Shown here in pieces: positions 1 to 5,701 of a DNA stretch of 5,701 bases. Every line of letters begins with the position of its first letter. Within the stretch, counting starts at the first letter, position 1. A model generated the notes under the pieces. It did no database searches. It was not told the DNA's origin and saw only the letters and a list, made by a program, of their open reading frames with translations. Source of the DNA: Bacillota bacterium (GTDB lineage: Bacteria > Bacillota > Clostridia > Lachnospirales > CAG-274); the NCBI GenBank assembly GCA_017627115.1, contig JAGAHK010000178.1:1-5701 (forward strand), given 5' to 3'. A program made the translations under genes and the position numbers.

Positions 1-276
1 AAAGAAGAAAATTATATTCATTGGGTCGAAAAGCAGATAAGTTGCCACGGCATAGAAGTTCGTGCCGAGACCCGTATATGTAACAAAAATGCTTTCGCCG
101 TGTTTAAGGCGCTCGAATATGCCCGTTGTGACATCAAGAAATTGCAGGCGCATATCAGAGCAGGCGGCGGAATAATCGCCAAAGGGGTAAACGCCCGCAA
201 GAATAAACGCAAGTGTGATGAAACAGACGGAAAGCGCAAAGGAAATTAAGTATTCGTTTTTAAGGTGTTTGTTCAT
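1..276 (-). CDS. Second YfhO-family membrane protein, N-terminal 92 residues (cut by left edge)
   Basis: The reading frame opens at the ATG at 276-274 and runs to base 1 without a stop, giving exactly 92 codons. It begins MNKHLKNEYLISF. The first membrane segment covers about residues 10-29 and ends in AGVYPFGDYSAA. It is followed by the conserved loop SDMRLQFLDVT, with D41 and Q45 at the same positions as in the upstream protein, and GLGTNFYAVATYLLFDP. Hand alignment with the upstream YfhO-family protein gives 54 identities in 92 positions without a gap, so the two are tandem paralogues. Function is presumed to be envelope polymer glycosylation, by family only. AAAGGA lies 7 nt before the start, and the start sits inside the last codons of the upstream gene (17-bp overlap), so translational coupling is likely. 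The rest of the gene, including the C-terminal hallmark, is outside the window, so intactness cannot be judged. Confidence 0.88.
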   Translation of the reverse strand, partial: MNKHLKNEYLISFALSVCFITLAFILAGVYPFGDYSAACSDMRLQFLDVTTGIFERLKHGESIFVTYTGLGTNFYAVATYLLFDPMNIIFFF

Positions 277-2980
277 TTTGTTTTCCTTTCGTTAAATACA
301 GAAAAACTGCGGAAAGCAGGGCGAAAACTGCGGATAATGCCGCTCCCGTTTTAAAACCCGGGCTGATATAGCTTATTTTTATGTTGTGTGTGCCCGTAGG
401 AGCGTAAAAACCGAGGAAAGCATCGGCTATCTTCACTTTTTCGGCTTCTTTGCCGTCAATGTACACATGGAAGCCCTTATCGTATGAAAGCGAGGAAAAG
501 ACGAGTGTTTCTCTGTCGAAATCGGATACGGCGGTTATATCGCCTTTTTCCTGCTTTATATCTTTGAGCGCATTTGCCTGTGCGTGTTCATACAGGGCGC
601 TGAACTCGCCGAGATCGAGTTTGACCACGGCGGGTGCGGTGATATAAAGTGAGTGCATCGTTTGCAGGTCGATATTTATTTTATCACCTTTTTTATACGG
701 ACCTATATCGGCAAGCATATAGCCGTTATGCTCGTTATACATATTTTTAAGCATTATCTTGCTTGCACTGTAGGCAAATGAGGTCTGCACACCGTTGTTT
801 AAAAGGTCGGAGGTATAATTCGCCAAAAGATATTCGGCATCTTCGTCCGCTTCGGCGGTGTATGTAAGTGAGCCCATTTCGTCCTCGTTTGCGGCTTGGT
901 TTTTGTCGCTGCCCGTGAGTTCGAGTATTAAATTATCGGGGTAGAAAGCATTTAGTTCGGCTATGTTCTTTAAAGATATATTCAGGTTCTTTTTCTTCAG
1001 GCCTTCGGGTTCGATAGGGTATTCAAGCCTGCTGTAAAGCCGATAGTCCGTACCGAACATATCGTTAAGAAGCGTCCTCTGGTTTGCAAGCGGCGCCGTT
1101 GCCGCTGTGGACGGATCATTCAGATCGTAAAAACGCTCATTGCTTGTTATCGCCGCTTTGTTCACGCCGAACATAAGCGGAAAAGCGGTCTTGTTTTTAT
1201 ACAGATAACCGTGCTCATTTTCGGCTATAAGCTCGTAGTTGGCGGAGTTGAGGCGCAGCGAAGTTGTAAAGCCGCCGTCCTGATATACCGTTCTGCCGAG
1301 TTCGTCCCCGTCCTTGCTGTCTGCGCCGACAGCCATTATATATTTGACACCGAAAAGCCCTTCCGCAGCGATATTATTGAAATAGTTTGCAGAGATACGG
1401 TAATCGTAAGGACAGTATAAACCAAGCAGCGACAGCTTTTCAAGGCTTTGCTGATTGGTCTGGGACGAAAAGGTCTCAAGCGAGTTATAACCCATTGTCA
1501 GCGGTCGGTTTACCGCAACGGAATTAACATCGGTCATACGGTAAAAGCCGTCATCTTCCGCAAGGGAAACAAGCGCCTTTGTATCGTCATATGCTTTGAA
1601 GTCGTCTGCGCGCAGGGCGGCTCCATGCGCAGTTTTCAGCTTTGCAAGCCCAAAAACGCACATAAGTACCGCTTCAAAAAGTACTGCGCAGGCAAGGATA
1701 TTCTTTTTCTTGTCAAAATGAATAAGCAGTGTGTAAATTATCACAAAAGCCATCACCGTAAGCAGCATTTTCAAAAGCCATACACTCGGCTGCACCGATA
1801 CACCGTAAAAGCTTATCAGAAAAACGATAAGCGCAGGCAGGGGCAGCAGCTTTTTTATGCTTATATCGAAGTCTGCGATACACCTTGCCGCAAGAACGAT
1901 AAGCAGAAAGTCCGTGCAGTACACAAAACGGCCGTAAAAGCTGGTCGGGTCGCGGAAGATGTGCCATACAAGGTACAGAGGTCTGATAAGCAGGCTCAGG
2001 ACCGTTATCAGTACGAATACAAATGCTGCGATCTTTTCTCGCTTTTGTATATTTTTGTTAAGCAGCAGCATAAACACAAGCACAAGCGGAAAAACGCCCG
2101 CAAAAGCGTGCAGGGTAACGTAGGTCGCACCTGTGTCCTGGTAAAGCGCAAGTCCCTGCGCTATCTCGTTCGGTTTCCATTCGATAAGCGGCGAAAATGC
2201 GCTTTTCTGTACCATATCCACATAGCCCGAGGATACATTTGAAAATACGGGCAGGAGTATCACCGCTGCCGTGCCGCCTGCAAGAACCGCGCCGAGAGCG
2301 CATAAAAGCAGGGGCTTTATAAAAGCTTTTTTTGCCTTTGCCGCACAGTAAAAAACAAAGTAAAGCGCTGCAAATAAGCCTGTCATAAAGGCTAAATAGT
2401 AGTTTGTGACAAGGCAGAGCAGGTATGAAAAATACAAAAGTGTTATCTTTCCTTTTTCAACTGCCTGCTCGATGCCGAGAATGACTATTGGCAAAAGTGC
2501 GATATTCAGCAGCCACATCTCGTTTATCTCGGATTTTATCGCAAAACTGCCAAAAGCGTACATGACGGAAAGGGCAATATTCATTGGCCCCAAAAGACGG
2601 GCGTAATTGCTCTTTTTAAGAAAGACCGACATAAAAAGTGCGATAAGAGCGTATTTTATGATGATGATAAAGAGGTATACTTCCTGAAAACAGCGCGCAT
2701 CAAAAAACAGAAACAGCAGCTTGAACGGGTCAAAAGCAAGATAAGCCGCAACCGCATAGAGGTTCGTTCCGAGTGCGGTATAGGCGGCAAAAATCGTGTC
2801 ACCGTTTTTAATATGCTCAAAAAAGCCCGATGTGACATCAAGAAACTGCGCGCGCATATCGGAAAAGGCGGCGGAATACTCGCCGAAGGGGTAAGCGCCG
2901 ATAAGCACAAAAGAAAGGGTGACGGTGATAAGAGCTGTTATAAATGATAAAAGGTTTTCGTGTTCAGTGAGTTTGTTCAT
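260..2980 (-). CDS. YfhO-family multi-pass membrane protein (probable GT-C glycosyltransferase)
   Basis: A 906-residue membrane protein of the YfhO family. Characterised Bacillus and Listeria members act at the outer face of the membrane in glycosylation of lipoteichoic acid; the donor and acceptor for this protein are unknown. Residues about 12-31 form the first membrane segment, ending in GAYPFG. A probably external loop follows, holding SDMRAQF with D41 and Q45, the position where GT-C enzymes usually carry an essential acidic residue (inference). Roughly a dozen hydrophobic segments run to about residue 447, then a large probably extracytoplasmic region (about 450-870). The family's C-terminal hallmark is present: VYIDGKEAEKVKI (839-851), AFLGF (854-858), then YISPGFKTG before a final membrane helix at about 877-897. 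The start is set at the ATG at 2980 because this aligns without a gap with the start of the paralogue downstream. An in-frame TTG at 3025 lies in the pyk terminator hairpin. No clear Shine-Dalgarno precedes 2980, which is unusual here. The 3' end overlaps the next gene by 17 bp. Confidence 0.9.
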   Translation of the reverse strand: MNKLTEHENLLSFITALITVTLSFVLIGAYPFGEYSAAFSDMRAQFLDVTSGFFEHIKNGDTIFAAYTALGTNLYAVAAYLAFDPFKLLFLFFDARCFQEVYLFIIIIKYALIALFMSVFLKKSNYARLLGPMNIALSVMYAFGSFAIKSEINEMWLLNIALLPIVILGIEQAVEKGKITLLYFSYLLCLVTNYYLAFMTGLFAALYFVFYCAAKAKKAFIKPLLLCALGAVLAGGTAAVILLPVFSNVSSGYVDMVQKSAFSPLIEWKPNEIAQGLALYQDTGATYVTLHAFAGVFPLVLVFMLLLNKNIQKREKIAAFVFVLITVLSLLIRPLYLVWHIFRDPTSFYGRFVYCTDFLLIVLAARCIADFDISIKKLLPLPALIVFLISFYGVSVQPSVWLLKMLLTVMAFVIIYTLLIHFDKKKNILACAVLFEAVLMCVFGLAKLKTAHGAALRADDFKAYDDTKALVSLAEDDGFYRMTDVNSVAVNRPLTMGYNSLETFSSQTNQQSLEKLSLLGLYCPYDYRISANYFNNIAAEGLFGVKYIMAVGADSKDGDELGRTVYQDGGFTTSLRLNSANYELIAENEHGYLYKNKTAFPLMFGVNKAAITSNERFYDLNDPSTAATAPLANQRTLLNDMFGTDYRLYSRLEYPIEPEGLKKKNLNISLKNIAELNAFYPDNLILELTGSDKNQAANEDEMGSLTYTAEADEDAEYLLANYTSDLLNNGVQTSFAYSASKIMLKNMYNEHNGYMLADIGPYKKGDKINIDLQTMHSLYITAPAVVKLDLGEFSALYEHAQANALKDIKQEKGDITAVSDFDRETLVFSSLSYDKGFHVYIDGKEAEKVKIADAFLGFYAPTGTHNIKISYISPGFKTGAALSAVFALLSAVFLYLTKGKQNEQTP
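284..289 (-). promoter_or_regulatory. Ribosome binding site of the second YfhO-family gene
   Basis: Reads AAAGGA on the minus strand, 7 nt before the ATG at 276-274. It lies inside the coding end of the upstream YfhO-family gene, whose TAA is at 262-260, so a ribosome finishing that gene stops just past this start. Confidence 0.8.
2705..2980 (-). repeat. Degenerate direct repeat: 5' end of YfhO gene 1, copy of 1-276
   Basis: The first 276 bases of the two YfhO-family genes (2705-2980 and 1-276) are diverged copies in direct orientation. The proteins are 54/92 identical. DNA similarity is clearest around 2831-2878 versus 129-176, where runs such as GTGACATCAAGAAA and GGCGGCGGAATA are shared. 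The divergence points to an old gene duplication rather than a recent one. The copy probably extends beyond the left edge. Confidence 0.7.
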
Positions 2981-2999
2981 AGTGATTTTAAACTTATCT

Positions 3000-3033
3000 A
3001 AAACAATGGGCTGTTGTTTGTGCAACAGCCCAT
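3000..3033 (-). terminator. Rho-independent terminator after pyk
   Basis: On the minus strand a perfect 11-bp stem, ATGGGCTGTTG paired with CAACAGCCCAT, encloses a 6-nt CACAAA loop and is followed by TGTTTT. It begins six bases after the pyk TGA. The U-run is interrupted by one G and is short, but the stem is long and has a GC-rich base (GGGC/GCCC). It should end the pfkA-pyk transcript, so the downstream membrane-protein genes depend on read-through or their own promoter. A possible TTG start for the next gene falls within the hairpin and is therefore unlikely to be used. Confidence 0.88.
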
Positions 3034-3039
3034 AGAATA

Positions 3040-4803
3040 TCAGTGACTCTTATTAAGCACGATGCCGTGCTGTGTATCAAGCGTAACAACGATAGCGTTA
3101 GGCACTATTTCCGTCACGTTCTTTTTGGATGTAAGCACGGGGATGCCAAGCTCCTTGCCGACATTTATAGCTGTCGAGAAGTCATCATGTCCGCCGCTGC
3201 CCACTATGATAGCGCTTGCCTTTTTCATATAATCAACAAGCTCGTCATCCGTTCTGTCGGTAACAAGTATCTCGCCCTTTTCAAAGTGTATCTCGGCTTC
3301 TTCTGCTGTCTTGATGACCTTTGTGGAAGCTGTAACGCTTTCGCTCTTGCTGCCGGATTTGATCTTGCCCTCAAGGATAACATTGCCTACTATACCTACT
3401 TTGAGCGTGTTTGTTGTACCTGTCTTGCCAAGCGGTGTACCGCCTACAAATACCATTGTATCGCCAACGCTGCAAAGACCTGTTTCAATAGCCTTTTCGG
3501 CAACCGCATCAAACAGTGTTACAAAGTGATGCTGCTCCATACCTACCTTAACGGGCTTAACACCCCAGACAAGGTTAAGCTGTCTTAAAGTACGGTCAAC
3601 AGGCGTACAGCCCAAAATGATGTTTGCGGGACGGTATTTTGCTATCTTCTTGATAGCCGTACCCGTCATTGTAACTGCGCCTATGCAGGCAGCGTTAAGG
3701 TCGTGAGCCGTTGTGCAGGCGGAGTGGCTTATAGCGTTTGTTATGCTTGTCATAGCCACTGCGTTGTTGCGGTTGAACTGCTCAACATAGTCGATATTTG
3801 CCTCTATCTTATTTGCTATTTTAACCATTGTTTCAACTGCCTGAACGGGGTAATCGCCCTTTGCGCTCTCGCCCGAAAGCATGATAGCATCCGTAAAATC
3901 GAAGATAGCGTTTGCAACGTCGTTAGCCTCGGCGCGTGTGGGTCTGGGGCTGTGAGTCATGGATTCAAGCATCTGTGTTGCGGTGATGACCGTTTTGCCC
4001 TTTTCTCTTGCTTTCTGAATAAGGTGCTTCTGAACGATAGGCACTTCTTCAAGCGGTATCTCAACACCGAGATCGCCTCTTGCTACCATGATAGCGTTGG
4101 AAACTTCAAGTATCTCGTCAATATTGTCAACACCGTCGCGGCTCTCTATCTTTGCGATGATGCTGATGCCGAGGCCGTCATTTTCTTCAAGTACTTTTCT
4201 TATTTCAAGCACGTCACGCGCGGTGCGGATAAAGGAAGCTGCAATATAGTCGATACCCATTTTGATACCGAACTTGATGTCTTCCTTGTCTTTTTCAGTG
4301 AGTGCGGGCAGGTTAACATGTACATTCGGCAGGTTAACACCCTTCTTGCAGCCCAGAGTACCGCTGTTTTCAATGCGGCAAACGATGTTTGTGCCGTTTA
4401 TTTCAAGCACGGTAAGCTCGATAAGACCGTCGTCTATAAGGATAGTGGAGCCGATGTTGAGGTCATTGGGCATATCCTTGTATGTAACGGCGACCTTTGT
4501 GCTGTCGCCCACTATATCATCTGTTGTGATAGTGAATTTTTCGCCCTTTACAAGCTCAACAGAGCCGCCCTCAACGTCGCGTGTACGTATTTCGGGACCC
4601 TTTGTGTCAAGAATGATGGGGATAGGTGCGTTAAGTTCTTCTCTTGCCTGTTTGAGGTTGCGGATACGCTGACCGTGTTCCTCGTAATCGCCGTGAGAGA
4701 AGTTAAAGCGTGCGGCATTGATGCCCGCATTGATAAGTTTTTTGATGATGTCCACTTCGTTTGAAGCGGGACCGAGTGTTGCAACTATTTTTGTTCTGCG
4801 CAT
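3040..4803 (-). CDS. pyk: Pyruvate kinase, long form with extra C-terminal domain
   Basis: Transfers phosphate from phosphoenolpyruvate to ADP, giving pyruvate and ATP in the last step of glycolysis. The 587-residue protein matches the roughly 585-residue Bacillus/Geobacillus form. It begins MRRTKIVATLGPAS. The substrate-binding segment ARFNFSH (R32, N34, S36) is followed by LDTKGPEIR (D66, K68). The B-domain cap spans about 71-170. The pyruvate kinase signature IIAKIESRDGV contains K218 and E220, the metal/PEP segment ARGDLG contains D244, and TATQMLESM contains T276. The C domain covers about 350-475. An extra domain at about 480-587 resembles the PEP-utilising mobile domain, with LGIPV near 552-556, but lacks its TSH histidine motif. 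The start at 4803 is chosen because AAAGGAG lies 7 nt upstream and the protein then begins like the family; an in-frame ATG at 4836 would add 11 residues and has no ribosome binding site. It follows pfkA without a visible terminator and is followed by a strong hairpin terminator. Confidence 0.98.
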   Translation of the reverse strand: MRRTKIVATLGPASNEVDIIKKLINAGINAARFNFSHGDYEEHGQRIRNLKQAREELNAPIPIILDTKGPEIRTRDVEGGSVELVKGEKFTITTDDIVGDSTKVAVTYKDMPNDLNIGSTILIDDGLIELTVLEINGTNIVCRIENSGTLGCKKGVNLPNVHVNLPALTEKDKEDIKFGIKMGIDYIAASFIRTARDVLEIRKVLEENDGLGISIIAKIESRDGVDNIDEILEVSNAIMVARGDLGVEIPLEEVPIVQKHLIQKAREKGKTVITATQMLESMTHSPRPTRAEANDVANAIFDFTDAIMLSGESAKGDYPVQAVETMVKIANKIEANIDYVEQFNRNNAVAMTSITNAISHSACTTAHDLNAACIGAVTMTGTAIKKIAKYRPANIILGCTPVDRTLRQLNLVWGVKPVKVGMEQHHFVTLFDAVAEKAIETGLCSVGDTMVFVGGTPLGKTGTTNTLKVGIVGNVILEGKIKSGSKSESVTASTKVIKTAEEAEIHFEKGEILVTDRTDDELVDYMKKASAIIVGSGGHDDFSTAINVGKELGIPVLTSKKNVTEIVPNAIVVTLDTQHGIVLNKSH

Positions 4804-4810
4804 ATTATTT

Positions 4811-4817
4811 CTCCTTT
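4811..4817 (-). promoter_or_regulatory. Ribosome binding site of pyk
   Basis: On the minus strand this reads AAAGGAG, with 7 nt before the ATG at 4803-4801. It decides the pyk start: the alternative in-frame ATG at 4836-4834 lies upstream of this site and has only AT-rich sequence before it. Confidence 0.88.
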
Positions 4818-4868
4818 TGAATAAAAATTGCTTCATATTTAATAAAATAAATCAATAACAACTGAAAA

Positions 4869-5701
4869 TCAGATCGCCAGGATCTTTATGATGTCATAAA
4901 GTGTCCTGTCGTATGGGCGCTTGTATGCCAGGCCTTCTTCAAGGTCGATATCGGTGTATTTGCCGTCTTTTACTATCATTATACGGTTGCGCTTGCCCTC
5001 TACAATGGCTTTTACGGCGTTATAGCCCATTATGCCTGCTGCCATTCTGTCCTTTGCGGTGGGTGTGCCGCCGCGCTGGAGATGACCGAGTATTGTTGCG
5101 CGTGTCTGTATGCCCGTTGTGCTTTCGATATAATCGGCAAGCTCCTGACTTTTGCCCACGCCCTCCGCAACTACGATAAGGTTGTGATTTTTGCCGCGGC
5201 TGCGGTTTGCAAGTATCTGTTCCACTATCGCATCACGGTCAACGGGATCTTCGGGTACAAGAACTTCTTCGGCACCGCCCGTAAGACCTGTCCATAAGGC
5301 GATAAAGCCCGCATCACGTCCCATTACCTCAACAATGGAGCAGCGTTCGTGCGAACAGGATGTATCGCGTATTTTGTTAACGCAGTCAAGCGAGGTATTT
5401 ACCGCCGTGTCAAAACCTATGGTGTATTCGGTGCAGTCAAGGTCAAGGTCGATAGTGCCGGGGATGCCCATAATGTTTACACCGTGCTTTGAAAGGTCAA
5501 GACCGCCTGCAAGCGAGCCGTTGCCGCCGATGATAACAAGCGCATCAAGCTGAAGTATGCCGCAGAGCTTTGCCGCCTTTTCCACACCCTCGGGTGTGCG
5601 CATTTCGGCGCTGCGTGCGGTGTGCAGCTCCGTGCCGCCGCGGTTCATAATGCCCGAAACGTCCCTTGCGCCAAGCTCCATGATGTCGCCGTGCAAAAGT
5701 C
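4869..5701 (-). CDS. pfkA: ATP-dependent 6-phosphofructokinase, C-terminal part (5' end outside window)
   Basis: Phosphorylates fructose 6-phosphate to fructose 1,6-bisphosphate with ATP, the committed step of glycolysis, in the cytoplasm. The gene enters from the right edge; 276 complete codons are visible, ending in TGA. Ungapped comparison with remembered E. coli PfkA places the first visible residue near position 44, so about 43 residues, including the N-terminal nucleotide-binding glycines, are missing and the full protein would be about 319 aa, the usual length. Visible active-site equivalents (E. coli numbering): R72 in HTARS, catalytic D127 in PGTID, R162, the MGR motif at 169-171, E222 in VAEG, R243, and H249/R252 in GHLQRGG. 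Effector-site equivalents R154, E187, R211 and K213 are kept, suggesting ADP/PEP control. Gly at 104 and 124 marks the ATP rather than the PPi type. Odd points: position 103 is Asn (GGNGS instead of GGDGS) and position 128 is Leu (TIDLD instead of TIDND). It lies 65 bp upstream of pyk on the same strand, probably in one operon. Confidence 0.96.
   Translation of the reverse strand, partial: LLHGDIMELGARDVSGIMNRGGTELHTARSAEMRTPEGVEKAAKLCGILQLDALVIIGGNGSLAGGLDLSKHGVNIMGIPGTIDLDLDCTEYTIGFDTAVNTSLDCVNKIRDTSCSHERCSIVEVMGRDAGFIALWTGLTGGAEEVLVPEDPVDRDAIVEQILANRSRGKNHNLIVVAEGVGKSQELADYIESTTGIQTRATILGHLQRGGTPTAKDRMAAGIMGYNAVKAIVEGKRNRIMIVKDGKYTDIDLEEGLAYKRPYDRTLYDIIKILAI

Noticed and set aside
18..239. 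73-codon minus-strand frame at the left edge
   Set aside because: It is out of frame with the second YfhO-family gene, which covers the same bases with a conserved sequence and a proper start and binding site.
1448..2242. 264-codon plus-strand frame opposite the first YfhO gene
   Set aside because: Its strongly basic Lys/Arg/His-rich composition is what the reverse complement of a hydrophobic membrane protein gives. No ribosome binding site or family resemblance was seen.
2998..3025. Possible promoter TTGCAC - 17 nt - TTTAGA before the first YfhO gene
   Set aside because: The -10 match is poor and the -35 comes from the terminator stem and loop. It is kept only as a weak possibility, below the level for a feature.
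2997..3033. Tiny 11-codon minus-strand frame starting ATGGGC in the terminator, considered as a leader peptide with attenuation
   Set aside because: The ATG is simply the base of the hairpin stem. There is no binding site, no run of regulatory codons and no alternative antiterminator structure.
3043..3588. 181-codon plus-strand frame opposite the 3' end of pyk
   Set aside because: Antisense shadow of the pyruvate kinase C-terminal region, with no recognisable domain.
3703..4764. 353-codon plus-strand frame opposite pyk
   Set aside because: It lies wholly antisense to a certain pyruvate kinase gene, is unusually rich in Cys, Tyr and Phe, and matches no family I know. It is a shadow of codon use on the other strand.
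1..5701. Search for mobile elements, CRISPR arrays, tRNA/rRNA genes, riboswitches or a novel defence system
   Set aside because: Nearly all bases are accounted for by four ordinary coding sequences. No inverted-repeat-bounded element, spaced repeat array or structured RNA leader was seen in the two short gaps.

Overview
The window carries four protein genes, all on the minus strand, so gene order reads from right to left: the 3' part of pfkA (cut by the right edge), a complete pyk, a complete large membrane protein of the YfhO family, and the first 92 codons of a second YfhO-family protein (cut by the left edge). The content suggests a Gram-positive, low-to-mid-GC Firmicute, most likely a gut-type Clostridia member. 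Supporting signs are the pfkA-pyk gene pair, a pyruvate kinase with the extra C-terminal domain seen in Bacillus/Clostridia enzymes, AGGAG-type ribosome binding sites and YfhO-family proteins. A placement near Ruminococcaceae/Oscillospiraceae is only an impression from protein style.

Right part (about 3040-5701): lower glycolysis. pfkA encodes ATP-type 6-phosphofructokinase. After a 65-bp AT-rich gap, pyk encodes pyruvate kinase with a good Shine-Dalgarno. No terminator is visible in the gap, so the two are probably co-transcribed, pairing the committed and final steps of glycolysis. A perfect 11-bp hairpin followed by a U-rich run lies six bases after the pyk stop and ends this unit.

Left part (1-2980): two tandem, diverged YfhO-family multi-pass membrane proteins. 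The start codon of the second lies inside the end of the first (17-bp overlap), so they are probably translated as a coupled pair. YfhO proteins are GT-C-fold membrane glycosyltransferases; characterised Bacillus/Listeria members take part in glycosylating lipoteichoic acid or other envelope polymers. The substrate here cannot be read from sequence. Their N-termini are 54/92 identical without a gap, which indicates gene duplication.

No RNA genes, mobile elements, CRISPR arrays or other novel system were seen. The points worth a second look are modest: two changes in otherwise invariant pfkA active-site motifs (GGDGS to GGNGS and TIDND to TIDLD), an altered histidine motif in the pyruvate kinase C-terminal domain, the tandem YfhO pair, and start-codon traps at pyk and at the first YfhO gene.
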